Source: Pelomonas paludis (lineage in GTDB: Bacteria; Pseudomonadota; Gammaproteobacteria; Burkholderiales; Burkholderiaceae_C). From it: a stretch of DNA of 64,000 bases. The notes below the pieces were generated by a model. It was not told the DNA's origin. It ran no database searches and saw only the letters and a list, made by a program, of their open reading frames with translations. The stretch's first letter is position 1, and each line of letters opens with the position of its first letter. The translations under genes were made by a program, and so were the position numbers. The stretch covers positions 682,001-746,000 of the forward strand of contig NZ_JBDPZD010000001.1 of the NCBI RefSeq assembly GCF_039872745.1. The letters are read 5' to 3'. Shown one piece after another: positions 16,350-24,411 of this stretch.

Positions 16350-16727
16350 ATGAAACGCGTGACCGGCATCGGCGGCATCTTCTTCAAGGCCCGCGACCCC
16401 CAAGCCCTCGCCGCCTGGTACCGGCAGCACCTGGGCTTGGCGGTCGAGGACTGGGGCGGCGTCGCCTTCAAATGGGCCGACGACAGCCCCAGCGGCACCA
16501 CGATCTGGAGCCCCTTCAAGGACGACACCGGCTACTTCGCGCCCAGCACCGCACCCTTCATGATCAACTTCCGCGTTGCCGACCTGCACGCCCTGCTGGC
16601 CGCGCTGCGCGCCGAAGGCTGCCAGGTGCTGGAGAAGGTGGACGAATCCGAGTACGGCAAGTTCGGCTGGGTGATCGACCCCGAGGGCAACAAGCTCGAA
16701 CTCTGGGAGCCCCCAGCAGGCAGCTGA
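16350..16727 (+). CDS. VOC-family protein (glyoxalase-like)
   Basis: 125 residues from ATG 16350, with AGGAG seven bases upstream. The opening IGGIFFKARDPQALAAWYRQHLG and the ending WVIDPEGNKLELWEP are the standard VOC halves; the second carries the conserved Glu metal ligand in KLELWEP. It lies 34 bp upstream of the DinB-like gene on the same strand. Substrate unknown. Confidence 0.9.
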   Translation: MKRVTGIGGIFFKARDPQALAAWYRQHLGLAVEDWGGVAFKWADDSPSGTTIWSPFKDDTGYFAPSTAPFMINFRVADLHALLAALRAEGCQVLEKVDESEYGKFGWVIDPEGNKLELWEPPAGS

Positions 16728-16761
16728 TGCCGCCCTCATCGTCAAGCGCCCAGACCCATCC

Positions 16762-17298
16762 ATGAGCCCACAGCAGATCGCCCTGTTTGCCGACTACAAC
16801 CGCTGGATGAACGAGCGCCTCTACGAGGCTGCGGCCGGCCTGACTGAAGCCGAGCTGGCGGCCGACCGGGGCGCCTTCTTTGGCTCCATCCTTGGCACAC
16901 TCAACCACATCGCCGTGGCCGACACCGTCTGGATGCAGCGCTTCGCCGCCCATCCGCCCGGCTTTGCCAGCCTGGTCGAGATGGCTGGCCTGCCCAGCCC
17001 CCGCTCACTGCGCGAGCCCATGGCGCCCGACTTTGCCGGCCTGCGCGCCTACCGCGCCCGGCTCGACGCCCTGGTGCTGCGCTGGGCCGATGAGCTCAGC
17101 CCCGACCACCTGGCCGGCTCCTTCAGCTTTGCCCGGATGTCGGGCGAACGCATGACGCTGCGGCTCGGCGATGTGCTGCTGCACTTCTTCAACCACCAGA
17201 CCCACCATCGAGGCCAGGTCAGCACCTTGCTGTCACAGCTCGGCATCGACATCGGCGTCACCGACCTGCTCGTCAAGCTGCCGGCCGTGGACGCCTGA
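16762..17298 (+). CDS. DinB-family protein (putative metal-dependent thiol transferase fold)
   Basis: 178 residues, a four-helix bundle with the three-His metal site of the DinB/YfiT family: His in LNHIAVADTVWM and the later HHRGQVSTLL pair region. It starts SPQQIALFADYNRWMNERLYEA, which is the common N-terminal helix. Bacterial homologues include bacillithiol and mycothiol transferases and damage-inducible proteins; the substrate here is unknown. Convergent with the DUF3667 gene, 3 bp apart. Confidence 0.88.
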   Translation: MSPQQIALFADYNRWMNERLYEAAAGLTEAELAADRGAFFGSILGTLNHIAVADTVWMQRFAAHPPGFASLVEMAGLPSPRSLREPMAPDFAGLRAYRARLDALVLRWADELSPDHLAGSFSFARMSGERMTLRLGDVLLHFFNHQTHHRGQVSTLLSQLGIDIGVTDLLVKLPAVDA

Positions 17299-17301
17299 GC
17301 C

Positions 17302-18222
17302 TCAGCCCACGCTCAAGGCCCCAGCAATGGCCACGCCCGTGTAGCCCACGGCGGCCAGCGCGCAGTGCAGCAGCGCCAGCGGGATGGCCCGCAGGGTGGT
17401 GCCGAGCCAGGACGCGCCATAGACCTTGCGCAGCGCCAGCCAGGCGTAGGCGCTGGCCCAGAGCATGACGACGGCGGGTGCGTAGCCCCAGGGCGTCAGC
17501 ACCAGGGCGGTGAGCATCAGGTACCAGGCGGCATGCAGATGCAGCGCAAACACGAAGTGCGCGCCATAGGCCGTGCGGCGGTAGAACAGCTTGAGCAGCC
17601 CGGCAAAGAAGGGCAGCGAAGCCAGCACCGCATAGGGCGCCCAGGCCAGCAGGGTGGAGATGGTGCTGCGGGCGGCGCCGTCGGCGTCACGCTGCCAACG
17701 CGCGATGGCGCGGCGGGCGCGGTCCTGCAGGAAGCCGGGGAGCGCGTCCGCCACGTCGCTCGACACCTGGAAGTTCACGGCCTTGTTGGCGGAGGACAGG
17801 CCGAGGTTGACGCCTGAAGCGGGCGCGCTGGCGGCATCACTGGCTGCAGCGGCGGCGGTGGCAACCGTGGGCTTGGCCGTGCCCTCCACCGAGACGCCGG
17901 CTGGCACTAGCTTGAGCGTGAAGAAGAACAACAAGCCCAGCGTCAGCAGCAGGCGCAGGGGCAGCACATAGCGTTGCTTGCGGCCGGCCAGGTACTCGCG
18001 CGTCAGGTAGCCGGGCCGGAACATCAGCCCGGCCAGGCTCTTCCACAGCGCGCCCTCGGCGGCCACGTAGTGGGCCACGAACTCGTGGACGAACTCGAAC
18101 AGCGTGGGCGGGTGGTTGGCCGTGTCCTGGCCGCAGTGGCGGCAGAAGCGGTCGTGGGGGTCGAGGTCCTGGGCGCAGTTGGGGCAGTGCGAGGGGGCGA
18201 GGTGGTGCGTGGCTGAACTCAT
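17302..18222 (-). CDS. DUF3667-type membrane protein with N-terminal zinc ribbon
   Basis: 306 residues. The N-terminus has a rubredoxin-like zinc ribbon: CPNCAQDL and, eleven residues on, CRHCGQ. Next comes the DUF3667 signature (TLFEFVHEFVAHYV, then LWKSLAGLMFRPGYLTREYLAGRKQRYVLPLRL). Several transmembrane segments follow, with a low-complexity periplasmic stretch between the first and the rest. Last gene of a five-gene operon; its ATG overlaps the stop of the thioredoxin gene (ATGA). Function unknown. Confidence 0.85.
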   Translation of the reverse strand: MSSATHHLAPSHCPNCAQDLDPHDRFCRHCGQDTANHPPTLFEFVHEFVAHYVAAEGALWKSLAGLMFRPGYLTREYLAGRKQRYVLPLRLLLTLGLLFFFTLKLVPAGVSVEGTAKPTVATAAAAASDAASAPASGVNLGLSSANKAVNFQVSSDVADALPGFLQDRARRAIARWQRDADGAARSTISTLLAWAPYAVLASLPFFAGLLKLFYRRTAYGAHFVFALHLHAAWYLMLTALVLTPWGYAPAVVMLWASAYAWLALRKVYGASWLGTTLRAIPLALLHCALAAVGYTGVAIAGALSVG

Positions 18223-19781
18223 GTCTTAAGCAACTTGCCGCAAGCCGCACGCGCCTTGGTCTCGGCGGCGTCGAGCTTGCCGCACACGCCGTCGAGCTGG
18301 GTCTTGAGGCGGCTGATCACGGCGGCCTTGCTGCCGTCCTTGTTCCAGGTTTGCAGCTGGGTGGCCACGCGGGCCAGCGAGCGTTCGCTGCGCTCATAAA
18401 AGGCGCTGGGATCTCCGGCCGCTTCGGTGAAGAGCTGGCTGGCGGCCTTCTCGATGCGGGTGGCGTCCTCGGGCGCCAGCTCCACCAGCGCAGTGAAGTA
18501 ACCGGCGCCCCATTGCAGGCGCGTGGCCGGGCCCTCGCTCTTGTTGAAGGCTTCTTCGTACCAGCGCAGGGCCTCGGCCTTCTGGCCTTGCTTGCGCGCA
18601 TTGCCACCCAGCTGGCTCATCAGGTAGTAGGGCGAGTGGCTGCGCGCCAGCGCGGCCTTGAGCAGCTCGTCGCTGTCCTTCCACAGGCCCGCGCGGGTCA
18701 GCAGGTAGGCGGCGCTGGTGACCACGGCCTGGCGCTCGTAGCCGTCCGTGATCTCGCGGTGCGCACGCTGGGCGGCGTCGCGGCTTTCCTGCTGCAACGC
18801 AGCGGGCAGTTTGGGGTTGAGCTCGGTCTTGGGCGCGTCGATGCGGGCCAGCTCCACGCGGGCCATCAGGGCACCCAGGCGGTCGGCGCGCGAGAGCGAG
18901 CGGTCCATCTCCAGGCGCTTGAGCGCGGGTTCGAAATCGGCCACCAGGGCCTGGCGCGCCGGCCCGGCCTCGGGCGCCAGGTTGCGCACCAGGTCGGGCG
19001 CTTCGTTGACCAGCACGTCCATCATGGCGTGGCTTTGCGCCGGGCTGGCCAGCACCGCGCGCACGCGCGCCAGCAGGGCGGCATCGGGCTTGAGGGCCGA
19101 GCCCTCGGTGGCCAGGGCCTTGAGCGTCAGGCGCAACGCTGTCTCGGCATCACCGCCCTCAGCGGCCTTGGCCAAGCGTGCGAGCACCGCTGCCTTGTCC
19201 TTGGCCGCGATCAGTTGCTGGTGATCGGTCTCCCAGCTGTAAAAGGCCAGCAGACGCCACTCATTGGCCGTGAGCTTCTTGCCTCCTTGAGCATCGGCCA
19301 GCACCGCCTGGATCGGCCGCCCGCCGGCCAGGCCCAGTTGCAACAGCTTGATGACCTGGGGCGCGTCCGCCTCGCCGGGCAGCCGCGTGATCTCCTGGCC
19401 CGCCGGGCTGAAGAGGATCAGCGTCGGGTAGCCACTCACCTTGAAGCGCTCGCCCAGTTTTTGCGCGCCCGGCGCGTCGCCATCCAGCCCCACGGCCACG
19501 AAGGCCTTGGACTGCTCGATGAAGTCCGCGCGGTTGAACAGCGTGGCCTTGAGCTGGTTGCAGGGCGGGCACCACTTGGCACCCCAGTACAGCAGCACGG
19601 GCTTTTTCTCGGCCTTGGCCTGGGCAAACTGGCGGTCCATGTCGGCATCGCCCGTCACCGTCACCCAAGCCACCGAGGCGGTGCTTGCGGGCGCGGCGGC
19701 CTGGGCCGGCAGGCCGGACAGGCCGAGGGACATCGAAACCAGCAGGGCTGCTGCACAGCGGCTCAAGACGGGGTGGCGCAT
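18219..19781 (-). CDS. Exported thioredoxin-fold protein with a helical TPR-like C-terminus
   Basis: 520 residues with a signal peptide (ending GLPAQAAAPA). Residues 45-150 form a thioredoxin domain with the active-site WCPPC (in WGAKWCPPCNQL) and the cis-Pro loop GYPTLILF. The remaining 370 residues are helical and Ala-rich, with repeat-like helices near LRWYEEAFNKSEGPATRLQWG suggesting TPRs. This is larger than classical TlpA/DsbE proteins. Sits in an operon with an ECF sigma factor, an anti-sigma-like protein, a DUF6249 and a DUF3667 protein, so an envelope thiol role is likely. Confidence 0.82.
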   Translation of the reverse strand: MRHPVLSRCAAALLVSMSLGLSGLPAQAAAPASTASVAWVTVTGDADMDRQFAQAKAEKKPVLLYWGAKWCPPCNQLKATLFNRADFIEQSKAFVAVGLDGDAPGAQKLGERFKVSGYPTLILFSPAGQEITRLPGEADAPQVIKLLQLGLAGGRPIQAVLADAQGGKKLTANEWRLLAFYSWETDHQQLIAAKDKAAVLARLAKAAEGGDAETALRLTLKALATEGSALKPDAALLARVRAVLASPAQSHAMMDVLVNEAPDLVRNLAPEAGPARQALVADFEPALKRLEMDRSLSRADRLGALMARVELARIDAPKTELNPKLPAALQQESRDAAQRAHREITDGYERQAVVTSAAYLLTRAGLWKDSDELLKAALARSHSPYYLMSQLGGNARKQGQKAEALRWYEEAFNKSEGPATRLQWGAGYFTALVELAPEDATRIEKAASQLFTEAAGDPSAFYERSERSLARVATQLQTWNKDGSKAAVISRLKTQLDGVCGKLDAAETKARAACGKLLKT

Positions 19782-19840
19782 GGGGAACTTCTACGTGGGC
19801 ACAAGGCCGCAATTCTGGCGTGGCCGGCGCGTGAATCTCC

Positions 19841-20188
19841 TCAGCTTCCACTCCACCGACTCGGGATCGACCAAAACACCACCAGGCCCAGCAGGCAGGC
19901 GCCCGCCAGCGCGCGGGCCGGGTCGGCCTGCAGGGTGGGGCTCGCAAACACGGCCGAGAGGCCGGCGGCGGCGGTGCTGGTGGCCGACCACTGCGCGATG
20001 CGCAGCCAGCGGCCCAGCGCGGGCGGCGGGGCAAAGCGGCGGGGTGTCTGGGTGGGCAGGGCGGCCATCACGCGCAGGCTGAAGCCGGCATCCAGCGGCT
20101 CGGGCTCGGCGTGGAGCTGCGTGCGCAGCAGGGCGTCGAAGGCGTCCGGCATGGGGTCGGGGCTGTGGTTGTGCTGGAGATCGGTCAT
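19841..20188 (-). CDS. Anti-sigma-factor-like membrane protein
   Basis: 115 residues. The N-terminal 55 residues are polar and acidic (PDAFDALLRTQLHAEPEPLDAGF), then two hydrophobic segments (about 72-88 and 96-110). Its ATG overlaps the TGA of the sigma factor gene (ATGA). Position, size and topology fit a small regulator of the adjacent ECF sigma factor; no zinc-binding anti-sigma motif (HxxxCxxC) is visible, so the call is inferred from context. Confidence 0.6.
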   Translation of the reverse strand: MTDLQHNHSPDPMPDAFDALLRTQLHAEPEPLDAGFSLRVMAALPTQTPRRFAPPPALGRWLRIAQWSATSTAAAGLSAVFASPTLQADPARALAGACLLGLVVFWSIPSRWSGS

Positions 20189-20745
20189 GGCGTGGGCTCC
20201 CAGGCGCGGAGCTGCTCGCGCAATTTTGCTTTGGCGCGCAGCAAATGGGTCTTGAGGGTGCCAAGCGGCCAGCCCAGCACCTGGGCGGCCTCGGTGTGGC
20301 TGAGGTCGGCCTCGTAGCAAAGCAGCAGGGCGTGGCGCTGGGCGTCGCTCAGGGTGGCGAGGGCCTGGTCCAGGTCCATCCGCCAGTCGGCACCGGGCGC
20401 AAAGTCGCTGTGCGCGCCCAGCTCGGGGGGCGGCTCGTCCATGGCCGCGAGTGTCGGCAGCGGCGGGCGCTCGGCCGAGAGCGCCGAGTAGGCCAGCCGC
20501 GTCAGCCAGGTGCGAAAGCGCGCCTCGCCCCGAAAGCCCGGCAGCGCCCGCCAGGCGCGGATGAAGGCCTCCTGCGCCAGGTCGTCGGCGCGGCCCTGGT
20601 CGCCCTTGCAGACGCGGCACAGCAGCTTGCGCAGATAGCCCTGGTGGGCCTGCACGAGGGCAGCAAAGGCCGTGCGGTCACCGGCCGCTGCGCGGCTGAC
20701 CAGCAGGCGCTCCTCCGCAGGCACGGCGGCAGCGGGCGGGCTCAC
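20185..20745 (-). CDS. ECF-subfamily RNA polymerase sigma factor
   Basis: 186 residues. Region 2 is intact: AAFAALVQAHQGYLRKLL, then GRADDLAQEAFIRAWRALPGFRGEARFRTWLTRLAY. Region 4 near the end is LSDAQRHALLLCYEADLSHTEAAQVLGWPLGTLKTHLLRAKAKLRE. The start is GTG, overlapping the DUF6249 stop by four bases; the anti-sigma-like gene overlaps its own stop. Target promoters cannot be read from here. Confidence 0.93.
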   Translation of the reverse strand: MSPPAAAVPAEERLLVSRAAAGDRTAFAALVQAHQGYLRKLLCRVCKGDQGRADDLAQEAFIRAWRALPGFRGEARFRTWLTRLAYSALSAERPPLPTLAAMDEPPPELGAHSDFAPGADWRMDLDQALATLSDAQRHALLLCYEADLSHTEAAQVLGWPLGTLKTHLLRAKAKLREQLRAWEPTP

Positions 20746-21140
20746 AGGCGCGGGTCAGGTTGCTTGCGCACCACGGCCCAGATCACCACGAAGCCGACGC
20801 CCAGGAAGAGCGGAATCAGCCCGATGGCCCACAGCCACTGGCCCGGCATCATGGCAGCGAACATGCCCATCAGCCCGAAGCCGATGCCGATGTTGATGAC
20901 GCCCGGCACCAGGATGCGGTTGGGGTTGTTGGCCTCGCGCTTGGGGGCGATTTCAGCGTCCTGCACGGCAGACAGCAGCTCGGGCGGGATGGGCTGCCCG
21001 GCCCGGGCCAGCTCACGGATGGTCTCGTGCCGCTGGCGCTCGCTGTTGGCCTTGCCCAGGTAGTGCGCCACGATGGCGACGATGGGGATGAACAGGGCCA
21101 GGATGGGGATGAGCAGCGGGGTGATGTAGGGCTGAAACAT
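20742..21140 (-). CDS. DUF6249-type membrane protein
   Basis: 132 residues with an N-terminal transmembrane helix (ILALFIPIVAIVAHYL), a charged middle (KANSERQRHETIRELARAGQPIPPELL) and two more helices near the C-terminus. The RxRxExxRxLAxxGxPIPPEL stretch is what I associate with DUF6249 proteins, often located next to ECF sigma factor genes. First gene of the sigma-factor operon. Function unknown. Confidence 0.75.
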   Translation of the reverse strand: MFQPYITPLLIPILALFIPIVAIVAHYLGKANSERQRHETIRELARAGQPIPPELLSAVQDAEIAPKREANNPNRILVPGVINIGIGFGLMGMFAAMMPGQWLWAIGLIPLFLGVGFVVIWAVVRKQPDPRL

Positions 21141-21500
21141 GGGTCGCTCCGGTCAGGAAGTGGTCAATGGTGCTTCCTTGGAGCGCCGCCCCCCGCCGTT
21201 TGGATTCAGCCCGCCGCAAAAAGGCCGATGGGCCCGCAAATCGGCCGCCATACAAAACCAAAAATAATGTTGAAGCCGGCCAAAATATCCAAAACCCTAT
21301 AATTGGGGCTTCGGGACCGCATCTGCCGGCCCAACGCAACCCAGCTTGCGTGGCAGACCTCGCCATTGCCGTCCGAGTCGCGCGACGCCCGTCGCCCTTT
21401 TGGCTTGCAGAGCTGCAGCCAACCGAGCCCTTTTTGCTCAAGCTGGCGTGGTCCACGCCGGTGACCCTGATTGATCACGATTTCCAACACCGCCATTTCC
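21141..21500. other. 360-bp divergent intergenic region and long leader
   Basis: No gene is supported on either strand. It contains an AT-rich block at 21252-21303 (unusual for this DNA) ending in a perfect -10 box, and then about 195 bp of leader before the next start. It must hold the promoters of the ECF operon (minus) and of the small protein plus RRM genes (plus). Confidence 0.5.
21298..21303 (+). promoter_or_regulatory. Perfect -10 hexamer (TATAAT)
   Basis: TATAAT is the best -10 match I found in the window and sits in AT-rich DNA. No good -35 is at 17 bp (GCCGGC there); TTGAAG at 21270-21275 is too far (22 bp). It would give a roughly 190-nt leader before the gene at 21501. Confidence 0.45.
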
Positions 21501-21710
21501 ATGGGCAAGTACGTCGTCTCGCCCGCGACACACCCGACGCATTGCGGCCGCTTCCGCGCCTCCTTTGCAATCCAGCGCGCCCAAGGCAACGGCAGCTACT
21601 GCCGGGTCTTCAGGTTTGACACGACGTTTGCGTCGCGCGATGCCGCCAAGCTGTTTGCCGTCACCCAAGGCTGGCTGCAAAGCAGCATGCCCCAGCCCTC
21701 CGCGTGCTGA
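21501..21710 (+). CDS. Small conserved hypothetical protein
   Basis: 69 residues from ATG 21501; an in-frame TTG at 21471 is the alternative. The sequence (MGKYVVSPATHPTHCGRF, then YCRVFRFDTTFASRDAAKLFAV) is non-repetitive, evenly composed and reads like a real folded small protein, with codon use like its neighbours. I do not know a family name. It lies 94 bp upstream of the RRM gene on the same strand. Confidence 0.55.
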   Translation: MGKYVVSPATHPTHCGRFRASFAIQRAQGNGSYCRVFRFDTTFASRDAAKLFAVTQGWLQSSMPQPSAC

Positions 21711-21804
21711 CCCTGCTGCGCACAGCAGACCCCAACCTGCACCCCCCTTGTTCACACACGCGTGCATCACGACGATGCGCGCTGATTCACTGAAAGGCTC
21801 CACC

Positions 21805-22152
21805 ATGAGCAGCAAGATCTACGTGGGCAACCTGCCCTATTCCGTCACCGACGCCAGCCTCAAGAGCAACTTCGCCGAGTTTGGCGGCGTGTCCTCCGCC
21901 AAGGTCATGATGGACCGCGACAGCGGCCAGTCCAAGGGCTTCGGCTTTGTCGAGATGACGACCGCCGAGGCGGCCCAGGCGGCGATCACGGCCCTGCACG
22001 GCATGTCGGTCGATGGCCGCACCATCGTCGTGAGCCTGGCCCGGCCGCGCGAGGACCGTGTCGCGCCGGGGGCCTACAGCCCCACGGGCTACCGCGCCAC
22101 CAGCCGCCGCGATGTCGGCTACGGCACGGACGGCTACGGCGGACGCAGCTGA
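21805..22152 (+). CDS. RRM-domain RNA-binding protein
   Basis: 115 residues. A single RNA-recognition motif fills residues 3-80: RNP2 is IYVGNL and RNP1 is KGFGFVEM. The tail (about 85-115) is Gly/Tyr/Arg-rich (GYGTDGYGGRS), as in the cold-inducible Rbp proteins of bacteria and plants. AAGG precedes ATG 21805. Probably an RNA chaperone; regulation by temperature is only suggested by the family and the long leader upstream. Ends in a strong terminator. Confidence 0.93.
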   Translation: MSSKIYVGNLPYSVTDASLKSNFAEFGGVSSAKVMMDRDSGQSKGFGFVEMTTAEAAQAAITALHGMSVDGRTIVVSLARPREDRVAPGAYSPTGYRATSRRDVGYGTDGYGGRS

Positions 22153-22173
22153 AGCCAGCAGCGGCGCCTAAGG

Positions 22174-22200
22174 AAACCGGCCTTTCAAGCCGGTTTTTTT
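22174..22200 (+). terminator. Intrinsic terminator after the RRM gene
   Basis: AAACCGGC and GCCGGTTT form an 8-bp stem with a 7-nt loop, followed by a run of T to 22200. It touches the stop codon of the convergent P450 gene. Confidence 0.9.
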
Positions 22201-23431
22201 ACGCCCGCGCGGTCGCGTCCATGGGTGCGGCCCGCACCCGCAGCGGCACCGAGGTCGTCCCCCACTCTGCCCACCGCGCCATCTTCACGGGCCCAGCCAG
22301 TTCGCAGTGCTCGGCGCGCATCACGAACTCTTCGAGCGCGATGCCGAGCATCAGGCGCGCCAGCGGGATGCCGGCGCACTGGTGGATGCCACGACCGAAG
22401 GCGATGTGCTTGTTGATGTTGGGGCGGTTGAGGATGAAGCGGTCGCCGTCGGGGAAGACGGATTCGTCGCGATTGGCCGAGGCGTAGATGAGGGCGATGG
22501 GCTCGCCGGTGCGGATGGTCTGGCCGTGCAGGACGACGTCCTCCTTGGCCGTGCGCGACATGCCGCGGTAGGGCGTGAAGAGGCGCAGGTACTCCTCCAG
22601 CGCGGCGGGGATGAGGCTGGGGTCGGCGCGCAGCTGCTGGTGCAGCGCGGGGTCGCCGGCCAGGTGGGCAAACATGGTGCCGATGAAGACGGCCGGCGCC
22701 ACCATGCCGGTGACGAGCAGCTGGCGCACACAGCCCAGCACCATCTCGGGCGGCAGGGGCTGGCCGTTCGGGCGTGCGGCGAGCAGGGCGGTGGTGAGGT
22801 CTTCGGCCGGGTCCATGGGCTCGGCCTCGCGCTGGGCGATGACGCTGCGCGCGATGTCGTAGAGCCGCATGCTGTACTGCTTCACCACCTCGTCGTCGAC
22901 GTCCATGATGGCGGTGACATAGATCTTGGTGACCTCGCGGATGGTCATGGCCAGTTCGCGGGGCAGGTTGAAGAACTCGGCAAACACATAGGCCGGGATG
23001 CGGTGCGCGAAGTCGAGCGCGATGTCGGTCTCGCCGCTATCGATCAGGGGCTGCAGCAGGGCCACGGTGTCGCGGCGGATCAGCGGCTCCAGCCGCGCCA
23101 TCTTGGGCTTGGAGAAGAAGCGGTTGATGACCTCGCGGTAGTCGGTGTGCTCGGGCGGGTCCAGGTGCAGGGGTGGGCGCCGGCCGGTGAAGGCGAACTT
23201 GGGCACCACGTTCTGCACGCTGGTGGTGTAGCGCGGGTCGCTGAGCAGGGCCGAGACGTCGGCATGCCGGGTCAGCGCCCAGAAGCCGCCCCACTGCTGG
23301 CTGCGCGCCACCGGGCAGCGCTGGCGCAGGTCGGCATAGATGGCGTGGGCGCTGCTGAAGTCTTCCTCGGCGCGGGGGTCGAAGTCGTGGGCGGCGCGGC
23401 GGTCAACGCCGTCAGTGGACTCGGTGCTCAT
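22199..23431 (-). CDS. Cytochrome P450
   Basis: 410 residues, soluble bacterial class. The K-helix ExxR appears in EEYLRLFTPYRG, and the haem-binding loop is FGRGIHQCAG with the Cys thiolate ligand. The I-helix segment reads LLVTGMVAPAVFIGT, where most P450s have AGx(D/E)TT, so the usual acid-Thr pair is missing. A paralogue with the same replacement is at 30550; both also share QNVVPKxAFTGRRPPLHLDPPEHT. No ferredoxin or reductase gene is adjacent. Two bp downstream of it in the opposite sense of reading lies the Bug gene stop, so it is last in a five-gene operon. Confidence 0.93.
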   Translation of the reverse strand: MSTESTDGVDRRAAHDFDPRAEEDFSSAHAIYADLRQRCPVARSQQWGGFWALTRHADVSALLSDPRYTTSVQNVVPKFAFTGRRPPLHLDPPEHTDYREVINRFFSKPKMARLEPLIRRDTVALLQPLIDSGETDIALDFAHRIPAYVFAEFFNLPRELAMTIREVTKIYVTAIMDVDDEVVKQYSMRLYDIARSVIAQREAEPMDPAEDLTTALLAARPNGQPLPPEMVLGCVRQLLVTGMVAPAVFIGTMFAHLAGDPALHQQLRADPSLIPAALEEYLRLFTPYRGMSRTAKEDVVLHGQTIRTGEPIALIYASANRDESVFPDGDRFILNRPNINKHIAFGRGIHQCAGIPLARLMLGIALEEFVMRAEHCELAGPVKMARWAEWGTTSVPLRVRAAPMDATARA

Positions 23432-23433
23432 GC

Positions 23434-24411
23434 TCAGCTCTCCACGGTGATGCGCTCTTGCTGGACGATGCGGCCCATGGCCTGGTACTCGTCGTGCAGG
23501 CGCTTGATGACGGCCTCGCGCGGCATGGCCAGGGCTTCGACGAAGAAGCGGTCCAGCGCCTTGGCATAGGCCGGCTGCGTGGCGGCCTCGGTGATGGTGG
23601 CGGCCACGCGCTCGATGCGCTCGGGCGCCATGCCGGGCGGGCCCATGATCACGCTCCAGTCGCTGGCGACCACGCCCTCGAAGCCGCTCTCGACGAGCGT
23701 GGGCACCTCGGGCAGGAAGCGCGTGCGGCGCAGGCCCGAGGTGGCGAGGATGCGCACGCGGCCTTCGCGCTGGGCGCGCAGCAGCAGGTCACTGATGGAG
23801 ACGATGGCCAGCGGCACCTGGTCGCCGATCAGCTCCTGCAGCGCCTGGCCGCCGCCGCGGTAGGGCGTGTGCACCAGGGGCACGCCGCTGCGGCGCACGA
23901 TCTGCGCGCCCAGCACATGGGCCATGGTGCCCACGCCGGCCGTGGCGTAGGGGGCGAGCGAGGGGTCGCGCCGCGCGGCGTCGAGGGCTTCCTTGACGGT
24001 GCGCGCGCCGCTGCGGCTCGACGTCACCAGGGCCATGTCCAGGGTGCTCACGGCGCCCAGGGGCGTGAGGTCCTTGAACACGTCGAAGGGCGGCTTGCGG
24101 TGCGTGTGCGGCAGCACGGTCAGCACGGTGGCCGGGGTCGAGAGCAAGGTGGTGCCGTCGGGCGTGGCGGCCTTGACGGTCTGCACCGACAGCACGCCGC
24201 CGGCACCGGCACGGTTCTCGACGATGACGGACTGCGCAAAGCCCTTGGCGCGCAGCGTGTCGGCCAGGGTGCGGGCGATGAAGTCGCCGGTGCCGCCGGC
24301 CTGGAAGCCCACCACCAGGCGAGCCTGGGCGGGGATTTGTGCATGCAGCGAGGGGCAGGCAGCAGCGGTGGCCAGCGCGAGGGCATGGCGGCGGTTCAGT
24401 TTCAAACTCAC
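23434..24411 (-). CDS. Bug-family (TctC-type) periplasmic binding protein
   Basis: 325 residues with GTG start overlapping the stop of the hydrolase gene (GTGA). The signal peptide is followed by the family opening ARLVVGFQAGGTGDFIARTLADTL and VIVENRAGAGGVLSVQTVKAA. Later PYATAGVGTMAHVLGAQ and VPLVHTPYRGGGQALQELIGDQV are the usual ligand-loop blocks. Bug proteins bind carboxylates and other small organics; TctA/TctB permease genes are absent here. Cotranscribed with a P450 2 bp downstream. Confidence 0.93.
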   Translation of the reverse strand: MSLKLNRRHALALATAAACPSLHAQIPAQARLVVGFQAGGTGDFIARTLADTLRAKGFAQSVIVENRAGAGGVLSVQTVKAATPDGTTLLSTPATVLTVLPHTHRKPPFDVFKDLTPLGAVSTLDMALVTSSRSGARTVKEALDAARRDPSLAPYATAGVGTMAHVLGAQIVRRSGVPLVHTPYRGGGQALQELIGDQVPLAIVSISDLLLRAQREGRVRILATSGLRRTRFLPEVPTLVESGFEGVVASDWSVIMGPPGMAPERIERVAATITEAATQPAYAKALDRFFVEALAMPREAVIKRLHDEYQAMGRIVQQERITVES

